42,939 nt of DNA from Bradyrhizobium tropiciagri (GCF_001189845.1 NZ_LFLZ01000075.1:1-42939), one strand, 5' to 3'. Counted from the first letter of the stretch, positions 29,779-40,291 are shown. A program made the numbers and translations. The notes: generated by a model from the letters alone, not told the origin.

Positions 29779-31044
29779 GTGAAGGTCCTTGTTCTCGGCA
29801 GTGGCGTGATCGGCGTCACCTCGGCCTATTATCTCGCGCGCGCCGGCCATGACGTGACGGTGATCGACCGTCAGCCGAAGCCCGCGCTCGAAACCTCCTT
29901 TGCCAATGCCGGCGAGGTGTCGCCGGGCTATTCGTCGCCCTGGGCCGGCCCGGGCGTGCCGGTGAAGGCGGTGAAGTGGCTGTTGATGAAGCACGGCCCG
30001 CTGGTGATCCGCCCGAAGCTCGATCCCGTGATGTGGCTGTGGCTGCTCAAGATGCTGCGCAACTGCACCACGGCGCGCTACGCGGTGAACAAGGCGCGCA
30101 TGATCCCGATCGCGGAATACAGCCGCGACTGCCTGCAGGCGCTGCGCGACGAGATCGGCATCCGCTACGACGAGCGCGCGAAAGGCACGCTGCAGCTGTT
30201 TCGCTATCAATCGCAGCTCGATGGCACTGGTGATGATATCGCCGTGCTGAAGCAGTACGGCGTGCCGTTCGAGGTGCTCGACCGCGAGGGCTGTATCGCA
30301 GCCGAGCCGGCGCTCGCCGGCGTGAAGCAAAAATTCGCCGGCGGGTTGCGGCTGCCGCATGACGAGACCGGCGACTGCCACATGTTCACGCAGGCCCTGG
30401 CGCTGGAAGCTGAGAAGATCGGCGTGCGCTTCAACTTCAATGTCGGCATCGATGGGCTGAACGCCGATACGACCCGCATCACCGGCGTTGCGACCAGTAA
30501 CGGCATGATGACCGCCGACGCCTATGTGCTGGCGCTCGGCAGCTACTCGCCGCATCTGGTGCGGCCGCTCGGCATCTCGCTGCCGGTCTACCCGGTGAAG
30601 GGCTATTCGATCACGGTGCCGATCAAGGACGCTGCCGGCGCGCCGGAATCGACCGTGATGGATGAGAGCTACAAGGTCGCGATCACGCGGCTAGGCGATC
30701 GCATCCGCGTCGGCGGGACCGCCGAGATCTCCGGCTATTCGACCAAGCTCTACGCCGCGCGCCGCGCGACGCTGGACCATTCGCTGACGGATCTGTTCCC
30801 GCGCGGCGGCGATCTTCCCAAGGCGACCTTCTGGTGCGGCCTGCGCCCGATGACGCCGGATGGCCCGCCGGTGATCGGCGCGACGCGTTTTGCCAATCTG
30901 CACCTCAACACCGGCCACGGCACGCTCGGCTGGACCATGGCCTGCGGCTCGGGCCGGGTGCTGGCCGACATGCTCTCAGGGAAGAAGCCCGAGATCGACA
31001 CCAAGGAGCTGTCGATCAAGCGCTACGATCACAGGTTCGGCTAG
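29779..31044 (+). CDS. dadA: D-amino acid dehydrogenase small subunit DadA
   Basis: A 421-residue FAD flavoprotein of the DAO/DadA family. N-terminal dinucleotide fold LGSGVIGVTSAYYLARAG (6-23), then DRQPKPALETSFANAGEVSPGYSSPWAGPGVP, a very characteristic DadA block, and C-terminal GLRPMTPDGPPVIGATRFANLHLNTGHGTLGWTMACGSGR. It oxidises D-amino acids (D-alanine best known) to 2-oxo acids and feeds electrons to the membrane quinone pool. The start is GTG at 29779 behind GAGGAAAA. It follows the transaminase on the same strand, suggesting joint use of alanine/pyruvate chemistry. Convergent with the RND gene. Confidence 0.93.
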   Translation: MKVLVLGSGVIGVTSAYYLARAGHDVTVIDRQPKPALETSFANAGEVSPGYSSPWAGPGVPVKAVKWLLMKHGPLVIRPKLDPVMWLWLLKMLRNCTTARYAVNKARMIPIAEYSRDCLQALRDEIGIRYDERAKGTLQLFRYQSQLDGTGDDIAVLKQYGVPFEVLDREGCIAAEPALAGVKQKFAGGLRLPHDETGDCHMFTQALALEAEKIGVRFNFNVGIDGLNADTTRITGVATSNGMMTADAYVLALGSYSPHLVRPLGISLPVYPVKGYSITVPIKDAAGAPESTVMDESYKVAITRLGDRIRVGGTAEISGYSTKLYAARRATLDHSLTDLFPRGGDLPKATFWCGLRPMTPDGPPVIGATRFANLHLNTGHGTLGWTMACGSGRVLADMLSGKKPEIDTKELSIKRYDHRFG

Positions 31045-31072
31045 GGCAGGCCTCATCGTCGCAGGCGAACGG

Positions 31073-34000
31073 CTACTCGGCGGCGTTCCTCACCGGCGGT
31101 TCGGCATCGTCGTCCTGCTTGGTTGCCGTCCAGCTCGACAGCGCGTTCGAGAGCCGGTCGAGATAGAGATACACGACCGGCGTCGTGAACAGCGTGAGCG
31201 CCTGGCTCACGATCAGGCCGCCGACCATCGCATAGCCGAGCGGCTGACGGATTTCCGACCCCGTTCCGGTGCCGAGCATCAGCGGTACGCCGCCGAGCAG
31301 GGCCGCCATCGTCGTCATCATGATCGGCCGGAAGCGCAGCAGCGCCGCTTTCCGGATCGATTCCCGCGGCGACAGATGCTCCTCGCGTTCAGCGGCGATC
31401 GCGAAGTCGACCATCATGATGCCGTTCTTCTTCACGATCCCGATCAGCAGGATGATGCCGATCAGCGCGATCAGGCTGAAATCGAATCCGAACGCTATCA
31501 GGATCGCCAGCGCGCCGACCCCGGCCGAGGGCAGCGTGGACAAGATCGTGAGCGGATGGATGTAGCTTTCATAGAGCATGCCGAGGATCAGATAGACCAC
31601 GACCAGCGCGGCCAGGATCAGGAGCGGCACCGAACTCAGTGATTGCTGGAAGGCCTGCGCAGTGCCCTGGAAGCTCGAGCTGAGCGTGCCTGGGGCGCCC
31701 AGGTCGGCGACGGCGTTCTGGATCGCGTCGGTGGCCTGACCCAGCGCCACGCCCTGCGCGAGGTTGAAGCTGATCGTGGTCGCCGGAAACTGCCCCTGGT
31801 GGGCGATCGCGAGCGGCCGCACCGGAACCGTCGTCCATTTGGCGAACACGGAGAGCGGCACTTCGTCGCCGGTCGTCGGCGACTTGATGTAGATATTGTT
31901 GAGCGTGTCGAGCTTGCCCTGCAGTTCGGGCAGGATCTCGAGGATGACGTGATAGCTGTTGAGCTGGGTGAAATATTGGGTTACCTGGCGCTGGCCGAAC
32001 GCGTCGTACAGCGTGTCATCGATCAACTGCGGCTGGATTCCGAAGCGCGACGCGGTGTCGCGATCGATGGTCATCGTCAGCGTCGTTCCCTCGGTCTGCT
32101 GGTCGGTGGCAACGTCGCGCAATTCGCTCAGCGTCTTCATTTTCGCCAGAATCTTCGGGGCCCATTCGTTCAGCTCGGCGAGGTTCGCGTCCTGCAACGT
32201 GTATTCGAACTGCGTCCGCGTGGCGCGGCCGCCGAGCCGGACGTCCTGCGACGCCTGCATGTAGAGCCGGGCGCCCTCGACAGCCTCGAGCTTCGGCCGC
32301 AGCCGGGCGATGATCTGCTCGGCGTTCGCGTCGCGCTCCTCGCGCGGCTTCAGCGTGATGTACATGCGGCCCGAATTCAGCGCGGTGCCGCCGCCGCCGA
32401 TGAACTCGGCCATGCTGTCGACCGTGGGATCGGCCCGGACGATGCTGCTGAGCTCCTCCTGATGCCGCTTCATGTCGGCAAACGAGATATCTTCCGCCAT
32501 CTGCGATACGGCGATCAGGAAGCCGTTGTCCTGTTGCGGGAAGAATCCCTTGGGAATGATCACGAACAGGTAGACCGACAGCGCAACGGTCGCGAAGAAG
32601 ATGCAGAGCGTGGTGCGGCTCCAGCGCAGCGCCAGATCGAGGCCGCGCTCGTAGCCGTGCAGCATCCGATCGAATGCCGCTTCGCTCCATTGGTAGAGCC
32701 GGCCGTGCCTGGTTTCGGCATGCGCGCGCAGGAAGCGCGATGCCATCATGGGCGTCAGCGTCAGCGACACCACCAGTGAGACGAAGATCGCCATCGCCAG
32801 GGTCACCGCGAACTCGCGGAACAGCCGGCCGATCACGCCGCCCATCAGCAGCAGCGGGATCAGCACCGCGACCAGTGAGATGCTGATCGACAGGATGGTG
32901 AACCCGATCTCGCCCGCGCCCCGTAGTGCCGCGGCGAGCGGCCGCTCACCCTGCTCGACATAGCGCGTGATGTTTTCCAGCATGACGATCGCGTCGTCGA
33001 CCACGAAGCCGACCGCAATCGTCAGGGCCATCAGCGACAGATTGTCGAGCGTATAGCCGAATACCCACATCAGCGCGCAGGCGCCGAGCAGCGCGAGCGG
33101 CACGGTGACGGCCGGAATCACCGTGGCCCAGAAGCTGCGCAGGAACAGGAAGATCACCATGACGACCAGGGTGATGGTGATCAGCAGCGTGATCTGCACG
33201 TCCTCGACCGCCGCGCGGATGGTCAATGTCCGGTCGCTGATGATCTTGATCTTGATGGCGGGCGGAATCGCGGCAATCAGTCTCGGAAGTTGCTCCTTGA
33301 TCCTGTCGACCGTTCCGATGACGTTGGCGCCGGGTTGCTTGAATATGACGAGGAACACGCCGCGTTGGCCATCGGCCCAGGCGGCCTGTTTCATGTCTTC
33401 CGGCGCGGCGACGGCCTGGCCGATGTCGCGGATCCGCAACGGGCCGCCGTTGCGGTAGGCGACGATGACGTCATTCCAGTCCTTGGCATCCGGCAGCTGA
33501 TCGTTGGCGTAGATCGTGTAGGCGCGGCTCGCGCCGTCGATGTTGCCCTTCGGACTGTCTGTCGTTGTGATGGCGATCTGGCCGCGGATGTCTTCCAGCG
33601 AGAGCCCCTTGGCGACCAGCTTGGCGGGGTCGACCTGGACGCGAATGGCGGGCTTCTGCTGCCCGCCGATGAACACCTGGGCGACGCCCGAAATCTGACT
33701 GATCTGCTGCCCGAGCTGGGCGTCGACCGCGTCGCTCACCTTGATCAGCGGCAGGGTGTCCGAGGTCGCCGACAAGATGAGGACAGGCGAGTCCGCCGGA
33801 TTGACCTTTCGATAGGTCGGCGGCGACGGCAGGTTCTTGGGCAACTGGCCGCCTGCGGCATTGATCGCCGCCTGGACGTCGTTGGCGGCGCCGTCGATGT
33901 TGCGGTTCAGATCGAACTGGATGGTGACCGCGGTCGATCCGAGCGAGCTCGTCGAGGTCATCTGCGCGATGCCGGGAATCTGCGCGAATTGCCGCTCCAG

Positions 34001-34204
34001 CGGCTGCGCGACGGAGGAGGCCATGGTTTCGGGGCTGGCGCCGGGCAGGCTTGCGGAAATCTGGATGGTCGGAAAGTCGACCTGCGGCAGTGGCGCGACC
34101 GGCAGCAGCGGATAGGCGACCATGCCGACGAACAGAACGCCGGCCATCAGCAGCGAGGTGCCAATGGGATAGCGGATAAACGGAGATGAGATGCTCTCGT
34201 TCAT
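31073..34204 (-). CDS. RND-family (HAE1, MdtB/MdtC-like) efflux pump inner-membrane subunit
   Basis: A 1043-residue RND permease with the 12-helix duplicated plan. Helix 4 carries the proton-relay Asp pair (GFVVDDAIVMLENI) and helix 10 the Lys (GIVKKNGIMMVDFA). The N-terminus NESISSPFIRYPIGTSLLMAG and IPKGFFPQQDNGF match MdtB/MdtC. It exports drugs or other small molecules using the proton gradient. No membrane fusion protein or outer-membrane channel gene is adjacent within the window. I use the ATG at 34204; an ATG at 34234 with a GGGAAAAG ahead is an alternative (1053 residues). It ends convergent with dadA. A TetR gene lies upstream on the same strand. Confidence 0.93.
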   Translation of the reverse strand: MNESISSPFIRYPIGTSLLMAGVLFVGMVAYPLLPVAPLPQVDFPTIQISASLPGASPETMASSVAQPLERQFAQIPGIAQMTSTSSLGSTAVTIQFDLNRNIDGAANDVQAAINAAGGQLPKNLPSPPTYRKVNPADSPVLILSATSDTLPLIKVSDAVDAQLGQQISQISGVAQVFIGGQQKPAIRVQVDPAKLVAKGLSLEDIRGQIAITTTDSPKGNIDGASRAYTIYANDQLPDAKDWNDVIVAYRNGGPLRIRDIGQAVAAPEDMKQAAWADGQRGVFLVIFKQPGANVIGTVDRIKEQLPRLIAAIPPAIKIKIISDRTLTIRAAVEDVQITLLITITLVVMVIFLFLRSFWATVIPAVTVPLALLGACALMWVFGYTLDNLSLMALTIAVGFVVDDAIVMLENITRYVEQGERPLAAALRGAGEIGFTILSISISLVAVLIPLLLMGGVIGRLFREFAVTLAMAIFVSLVVSLTLTPMMASRFLRAHAETRHGRLYQWSEAAFDRMLHGYERGLDLALRWSRTTLCIFFATVALSVYLFVIIPKGFFPQQDNGFLIAVSQMAEDISFADMKRHQEELSSIVRADPTVDSMAEFIGGGGTALNSGRMYITLKPREERDANAEQIIARLRPKLEAVEGARLYMQASQDVRLGGRATRTQFEYTLQDANLAELNEWAPKILAKMKTLSELRDVATDQQTEGTTLTMTIDRDTASRFGIQPQLIDDTLYDAFGQRQVTQYFTQLNSYHVILEILPELQGKLDTLNNIYIKSPTTGDEVPLSVFAKWTTVPVRPLAIAHQGQFPATTISFNLAQGVALGQATDAIQNAVADLGAPGTLSSSFQGTAQAFQQSLSSVPLLILAALVVVYLILGMLYESYIHPLTILSTLPSAGVGALAILIAFGFDFSLIALIGIILLIGIVKKNGIMMVDFAIAAEREEHLSPRESIRKAALLRFRPIMMTTMAALLGGVPLMLGTGTGSEIRQPLGYAMVGGLIVSQALTLFTTPVVYLYLDRLSNALSSWTATKQDDDAEPPVRNAAE

Positions 34205-34234
34205 TTCTGCAATCCAAATGAACGGCAGGCGCAT

Positions 34235-34669
34235 CTTTTCCCGAATGCCGGGAGTCGTCCTCGAAAGCTCGAGCGCGAACGCGCGTTTTCCTCGCCATGG
34301 CCAACGGGCAGATCGCGAAGTTGGCCTTCGCGTCTGCCTGTTTTCTTGCCAGCATAATCATTCCTGAGGACGGCGCGAATGGAAACGTCGGATGGTCCAT
34401 TCGACCTTCGTTCAATTGCCGCTGCCGGGGAGCCGTCAAACGTGTGCCTGGCGCGTAATATATCTTACTACGGTATATTCGCGCCGTTCGGCCAGCTGCG
34501 CGATGGATCAACGAAAAGCCCGGCACGATGGCCGGGCTGGATCGCAAATATGAACTAGAGCAAATATGAGCTTGGACGCGTCAATACGACGATCTAGCCG
34601 GACGCCGGCCGGACTGTCTGTGCACTTTTTCACATTTTGCCGATTTCTTTTTTCTGCAGGCTTCGGCAG
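34235..34669. other. Intergenic region between tetR and RND permease
   Basis: About 435 bp with no supported gene. It has a terminator for tetR at 34517-34538 and an AT-rich stretch near 34454-34480 (AATATATC-TTACTA-CGGTATATT, roughly symmetrical) that may be the RND promoter/operator. Confidence 0.55.
34517..34538 (-). terminator. Intrinsic terminator after tetR
   Basis: The 8-bp stem AGCCCGGC / GCCGGGCT with a 6-nt loop is followed on the minus strand by TTTTCGTT. It separates the TetR gene from the RND gene downstream, so the two are probably not one transcript. Confidence 0.7.
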
Positions 34670-35314
34670 CTATGTCTTGCGCGGCGGTTTTCGGCCGGCG
34701 TTCTTCGCAGGCTTCGCCGATGCCTCCTTGGCCACAGGCTGCACCCGCAAGCCGTCGACGAACACGTCCAACAGCCTGAGCGCGGTGGTCTGCCAGCCCG
34801 GCTGGTCGTGCATGTAGCACATGCCGATCAGCGCGCGCAGCACGTCCTCGGCGCTGATGTCGCTGCGGATGACGCCGGCCGCGACGGCGCGCGCGAGCAG
34901 GGTGCCGATCGCTTTGGTCAGGCGATCGAACGAATAGGCGTGCAGCTCGGTCGAGCCATGCGCGACCAGCGCCAGCGCTGCGACCATGCCCTTCTTGGTG
35001 GCGACGAATTCCACATTGGCGCGCAGCCAGCGCCGCAGCGCCTCGACCGGCTCGGGGGCGCATTGCAATTGCTCGGCAAGATCGCCGAGCTGCTCGACCT
35101 CGCGGCGATAGACCGCCTCATACAGCGCCTCGCGGGTCGGAAAGTGGCGGTAGAGCGTGCCGATGCCGACGCCGGCATGGCGCGCAACGGCCTCCAGGCT
35201 CGCCTCGCTGCCGCCGGCCGAGAACACGGCCTTGGCCGCTTCCAGCACGCGCTCGCGGTTGCGCACGGCATCGGCGCGCGGCTTGCGGACAATTTCTGGT
35301 GATGGATCGGCCAT
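34670..35314 (-). CDS. TetR-family transcriptional regulator
   Basis: A 214-residue regulator. N-terminal TetR HTH (about 18-65: RERVLEAAKAVFSAGG, SLEAVARHAGVGIGTLYRHFPTREALYEAVY), then an all-helical ligand domain (about 80-190) and a basic Lys/Pro-rich tail (AKPAKNAGRKPPRKT). It is divergent from the paoABC-type genes, and a clean palindrome ACGGAGG-N3-CCTCCGT lies 29 bp from its start. The most likely role is repression of itself and the aldehyde oxidoreductase operon. The RND gene downstream is a less direct candidate. Confidence 0.9.
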   Translation of the reverse strand: MADPSPEIVRKPRADAVRNRERVLEAAKAVFSAGGSEASLEAVARHAGVGIGTLYRHFPTREALYEAVYRREVEQLGDLAEQLQCAPEPVEALRRWLRANVEFVATKKGMVAALALVAHGSTELHAYSFDRLTKAIGTLLARAVAAGVIRSDISAEDVLRALIGMCYMHDQPGWQTTALRLLDVFVDGLRVQPVAKEASAKPAKNAGRKPPRKT

Positions 35315-35342
35315 TGCTTTTTCTTTTCACCCTCCCTTGTAA

Positions 35343-35359
35343 ACGGAGGATGCCTCCGT
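35343..35359. promoter_or_regulatory. TetR operator palindrome
   Basis: ACGGAGG-ATG-CCTCCGT, a perfect 7-bp inverted repeat with 3-nt spacer, located between tetR and paoA. The ACGGAG/CTCCGT motif is a form known from several proteobacterial TetR operators. Confidence 0.75.
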
Positions 35360-35468
35360 ATATGGCGACCAGCACCGGGCCTGACAAGACGCGCCGACCC
35401 CCTGGATCGGCGGCCACGGGTCTGCGTTGCCTCGATTCAACCCGACCATACACGGATCGGAGCCCTGC

Positions 35469-35962
<494 letters not shown>

Positions 35963-35966
<4 letters not shown>

Positions 35967-37015
35967 TGAACTTCGATTATGTCAGGCCGGCCAGCGTCGC
36001 GGACGCGATCGCGGCGGGCAGCGAGAAGGGCGCGAGCTATCTCGCCTCCGGCACGAACCTGCTCGACCTGATGAAGGGCGGCGTCAGCCGGCCGAGCCGT
36101 CTCGTCGACGTCACGCGCCTGCCCGGGCTCGACCGCATCGAGCATCTCCCCGACGGCAGCTTGCGCATCGGCGCGCTGGTGCGCAACGCCGATCTGGCGC
36201 ATGACACGGAGTTCGCGCGCAGCTATCCGGCGGTCGCTGAGGCGTTGCTGTCGGGCGCCTCCGCGCAGCTGCGCAACGCCGCGACCGTCGGCGGCAATCT
36301 GATGCAGCGGACGCGCTGCGCCTATTTCTACGACGCCGGCAGCGCCTGCAACCGGCGCTGGCCGGGCGCCGGTTGCGATGCGCTGAAGGGCGAGAACCGC
36401 CTGCACGCGGTGCTCGGCTGGAGCGAGGGTTGCATCGCAACCCATCCGTCGGACTTCTGCGTGCCGCTGGTGGCGTTCGACGCGGTCGTCGAGATCGAGG
36501 GCAAAGGCGGCCGGCGCGAGTTGCCGCTGGAGGCGCTGCACCGTCTGCCCGGTGACGCACCGGAGCGCGAGACTGCGCTGGAGCGCGGCGATTTGATCGT
36601 CGCGCTGCGCCTGCCGGCCGAGGCGAAGGATTTCGCCGGGCATGCCCGCTACATCAAGGTCCGCGAGCGCACATCCTATGCCTTCGCGGTGGTCTCGGCT
36701 GCGGCCGGGTTGCGCATCGAGGACGGTAAGATCCGCGAGGCGCGGCTTGCGCTCGGCGGCGTCGCCGCAAAACCCTGGCGGGCGCGCGACGCCGAGCAGG
36801 TGCTCGCCGGCGCGGCGCCGGATGTCGCCTGCTATCGCGAGGCGGCGCGTGCCGCGCTCGCGGACGCAAAGCCGTCCGGCGACAACGCCTTCAAGATCGA
36901 GCTCGCGCAGCGCATCGTCGTGCGCGCGCTCACCCTGCTGCCGCAGGTACGCCGGATCGCATTCCCGCGCTGCCCGGCTCTCCCTTCTCGTCCGTTGCAG
37001 GAGCGTAACGCATGA
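35963..37015 (+). CDS. paoB: Aldehyde oxidoreductase FAD-binding subunit (PaoB-like)
   Basis: A 350-residue FAD-binding CO-dehydrogenase-flavoprotein type subunit. The N-terminal FAD fold has SYLASGTNLLDLMK and AQLRNAATVGGNLMQRTRC. The insertion RTRCAYFYDAGSACNRRWPGAGC carries the Cys that hold an extra [4Fe-4S] cluster in PaoB/YagS. The C-terminal domain has KVRERTSYAFAVVSAAAGL. Its ATG overlaps the paoA stop (ATGA) and its TGA overlaps the paoC ATG, so the three are tightly coupled. Confidence 0.92.
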
Positions 37016-39281
37016 CGGTTGAACTCAGTCTGACCCGCGACCCCGCCCATATCCGGCATGGCTCGAACATCGGCCAGCCGATGACCCGCACCGACGGCGT
37101 GCTGAAGGTCACCGGCAAGGCCCGCTATGCCGCCGACAATCATCCGCCCGGCATGGTCTATGCCGTGATCGCGACCAGCTGCATCGCGCGCGGCCGCGTC
37201 ACCGCGCTCTGTGTCGACGCTGCCAAGCGCCATCCCGGCGTGATCGACGTGATGACCCCGGCGCACAAGCCCGAGCTCGCGGAAGACCCGGATGCCAAGG
37301 GCAATCCGTTCGCGTTCCGCATGGAGCTGTTGCAGAGCGACGAGGTGCGCTACGCCAACCAGGCGATCGCGGTCGTGATTGCCGAGACGCTGGAGGCCGC
37401 AACCGAAGGCGCGGCGCTGCTGTCGCCGCGCTACCAGGTCGAGATCGCGCGGGTCGGCCTCGACGCCGGCGAAGCCTATGCGCCGCCGGTGGTGGGCATC
37501 GGCAATCCCGCCGAAGTCCGTCACGGCGATATCGACGCCGGCATGGCTGCGGCTGTGAGGCTGACCGATGCGACCTACGAAACCCCGGCGCAGTATCACA
37601 ACGCGATGGAGCCGCATGCGATCGTCGCGGTGTGGGACGGCGACCGCCTGTTCATCGATACGCCGAGCCAGGGCATGGGATTCGCCCAGATGCGCGTCGC
37701 CGGCCTGTTCGGCATTCCGCCGGCGAATATCCACATCAACAGCCCGTTCCTTGGCGGCGGTTTCGGCTCCAAGGGGCTGATCTCCGGGCCGCAGGTGCTC
37801 GGCATCATGGCCGCCAAGCTGGTCGCCGCCCGGTCAAGCTCGTGTTGCGCAGGAGCCAGATGTATGGCCCGGTCGGCCATCGTCCGCCGACCCGCCAGCG
37901 CATCCGGATCGGCACCGACGATGCCGGTGCGCTGACCGTGATCAATCATGAGGCGCGCGTCACGACGTCGAGCTTCGACGATTTCTACGAGCCCGCCGCC
38001 GACGCCTCGCACACGCTCTATGCCAGCCCCGCGATCCGCACCGCGCATGAAGCGGTGCGCGTCGACACCGGCACGCCGCTGTTCATGCGCGCGCCGGGCG
38101 AGGCCACCGGATCGATCGTGCTGGAAAGCGCGATCGACGAGGCGGCTTTCGCCTGCGGCATCGATCCGCTGGAGTTTCGGTTGAAGAACTACGCCGAGGT
38201 CGAGCCGACCACCGGCAAGCCGTTCTCCTCCAAGGCGCTGCGCCAATGCTACGCCAGAGCCGCCGAACGCTTCGGCTGGGCGGGTCGTCCGCTGCAGCCG
38301 AAGCAGATGCGCGACGAGAACGGTTTTCTGGTCGGCTGGGGCATGGGGACCGCGACATTCCCGGCGATCATGTTCCAGGGCAATGCGCGCGCGGTGATCC
38401 GCGCCGACGGCAAGGGCGTGATGGAGACCGGCGCGCATGACATGGGGCAGGGCGCCTGGACCGCGCTGGCGCAGATCTCAGCCGACGCGCTCGGGCTCGA
38501 TTTCGATCAGCTGACGTTCCGCTCCGGCAGCTCGGATCTGCCCGATGCCGGCATCGCCGGCGGCTCGGGCCATACCGCAACCGTCGGCGCCGCGATCCAT
38601 AACGCAGGTGCTGCCGTGATCGCAAAACTCGCCGAGCTTGCGACCACGGACGAGCGCTCTCCGCTGTTCGGCGCCGGCAATGCCGGCGTGGTGGCGCGGG
38701 GTGGACGGCTGCGTCGCCGCGACGACGATGCGCGCAGCGAAAGCTATGCCGAGATCCTGGCGCGCGCCGGCCTCGCCGAGGTCGACGCGACCGGCAGCGG
38801 CGCAGCGGATGCGGCGGCGCAGTCGCAATATGCGATGCACGCGCATGGCGCTGTCTTTGCCGAGGTCAAGGTCGATCCGGAACTCGGCCAGATCCGCGCC
38901 ACGCGGCTGGTCGGCGCGTTCGCGGCCGGCCGCATCATCAATCCGTTGATGGTGCAGAGCCAGCTCCGCGGCGGCATGATCTGGGGCCTCTCCTTCGCGC
39001 TGCACGAGGAGGCGGTGATGGACCATCGCTCGGGACGCATCCTGAATGCGAACCTCGCCGAGTATCATGTGCCCGTGAATGCCGACGTGCCGCCGATGGA
39101 CGTCATCACGGTCGACGAGCACGATCCGCATGTGAACCCGCTCGGCATCAAGGGCGTCGGCGAGATCGGCATCACCGGCAGCGCCGGCGCCGTCGCCAAC
39201 GCCGTCTTCCACGCCACCGGCATCCGGGTGCGGAATTTCCCGATCAAGATCGAGGAGTTGGTGATGGGGCTGGGAGACTAG
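37012..39281 (+). pseudogene. paoC: Aldehyde oxidoreductase molybdenum subunit (PaoC-like), interrupted by a frameshift
   Basis: About 757 residues when restored. The 5' part (to about 37825) has the N-terminal Ald_Xan_dh domain (RTDGVLKVTGKARYAADN) and the GGGFGSKG loop. The 3' part begins PVKLVLRRSQMYGPVGHRPPTRQ and includes MRAPGEATGS, GGSGHTATVGAA, and the catalytic Glu in IKGVGEIGITG. The frame changes between 37822 and 37834; one missing base (probably C in GTCGCCGCCCGG, to give VARPVK) would restore it. Both halves are otherwise free of stops. The enzyme oxidises aldehydes to acids. No paoD/xdhC-like maturation gene follows within the window. Confidence 0.85.
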
Positions 39282-39285
39282 CGAC

Positions 39286-39460
39286 TTCACCCTCCCATGG
39301 AGGGGGAGGGTCGATAAGCATCGCGCGAAGCAAGATGCTTAGCGGGGTGGGGTGAAAGTCTCTCGTATCGGGTGCTGCCCGTGTTGAGAGATCACCCCAC
39401 CCCGGCTCGCATTTCGCTGCGCTCAACGCGATCCGACCCTCCCCCTCCAGGGCAGGGTGG
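39286..39460. repeat. Dispersed palindromic repeat, family D
   Basis: An imperfect inverted repeat of about 170 bp: TTCACCCTCCC...GGAGGGGGAGGGTCG on the left, CGACCCTCCCCCTCC on the right, with GGGGTGGGGTGA / TCACCCCACCCC inside. It directly follows paoC. With the family C repeat, it fills most of the 332-bp gap before the next gene; the rest holds nothing that I can identify. Confidence 0.75.
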
Positions 39461-39464
39461 ACCT

Positions 39465-39548
39465 GTCATTGCGAGCGAAGCGAAGCAATCCATTGCTCCG
39501 CGCATGCGGAACCATGGATTGCTTCGTCGCTTCGCTCCTCGCAATGAC
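39465..39548. repeat. Dispersed palindromic repeat, family C, copy 2
   Basis: Outer arms GTCATTGCGAG / CTCGCAATGAC and inner arms GAAGCAATCCAT / ATGGATTGCTTC. Highly similar to 13447-13533. Confidence 0.88.
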
Positions 39549-39613
39549 GACACGCGAAACGGCTATCATCGTCGTGTTGGCTTTTGCCGGGACGACGGCG
39601 AGAGAGCGAGGGT

Positions 39614-40291
39614 TTACCCTGCCGCCGTCACGCAATTCACCCATAGCACCACGGCGTTGGCATCGCGCGCAGGATTGGAAAACCGGTGCGGCCTGCGGCT
39701 CGCGAAGCGGAAGCTGTCGCCCTGTTTCAGCGTCCAGGTCTCGGTGTCCACCGTCAGCGTCATCTCGCCCTGCAGCACGAGGCCGGCCTCTTCGCCGTCA
39801 TGGGTATAGAACTCGTCGCCGGTGTTGCCGCCGGGGTCGAGATGCACCAGGAACAGATTGAGCCGGCTCTCGCTGCCGGCGGGGCTCAAGAGCTCCTTTG
39901 AGATGCCGGTGCGCCACAGCTTCAGCTCGGCGCGCTGCACCTCGCGGGTCACCACGCCGCCGGTGCCGTCATCCTTCGGCGCCGCGCCGAACAGCGCGGC
40001 GATGCCGACGCCGAGCACGTCGGCCAGGGTCGCCAGCGCACGCAGCGAGGGCGAGGAGAGGCCGCGCTCGATCTGGCTGATGAAGCCGATCGACAAATCG
40101 GTGCGCGCGGCAACCAGCTCCAGCGACATCTGCCTGGCTCGGCGCAGGTCGCGGATGCGGCGTCCGACCGCGAGATCCATCGCGGGCTCGGCCGGCTTCT
40201 TATCCAGCTTCTTGGCCGGCTTTTTGGCCGCGCGGCGTACCGTCACGGGCTTCGCTGCCGCGCCTTTGCGCATCCTCCTGCCGCCGCTCAC
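39614..40291 (-). CDS. XRE-cupin transcriptional regulator with Lys/Ala-rich N-tail
   Basis: A 225-residue regulator. The N-terminal tail (about 1-37) is rich in Lys, Arg, Ala and Pro (RRAAKKPAKKLDKKPAEP), followed by HTH_3 (about 40-100: GRRIRDLRRARQMSLELVAARTDLSIGFISQIERGLSSPSLRALATLADVLGV) and a cupin (about 145-220: DEFYTHDGEEAGLVLQGEMTLTVDTETWTLKQGDSFRFASRRPHRF). The basic tail could add nonspecific DNA affinity. It is divergent from the amino-acid ABC transporter across 163 bp, so that operon is the likely target. The start at 40291 is one choice; Met 7 (40273) is another. Confidence 0.85.
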   Translation of the reverse strand: MSGGRRMRKGAAAKPVTVRRAAKKPAKKLDKKPAEPAMDLAVGRRIRDLRRARQMSLELVAARTDLSIGFISQIERGLSSPSLRALATLADVLGVGIAALFGAAPKDDGTGGVVTREVQRAELKLWRTGISKELLSPAGSESRLNLFLVHLDPGGNTGDEFYTHDGEEAGLVLQGEMTLTVDTETWTLKQGDSFRFASRRPHRFSNPARDANAVVLWVNCVTAAG

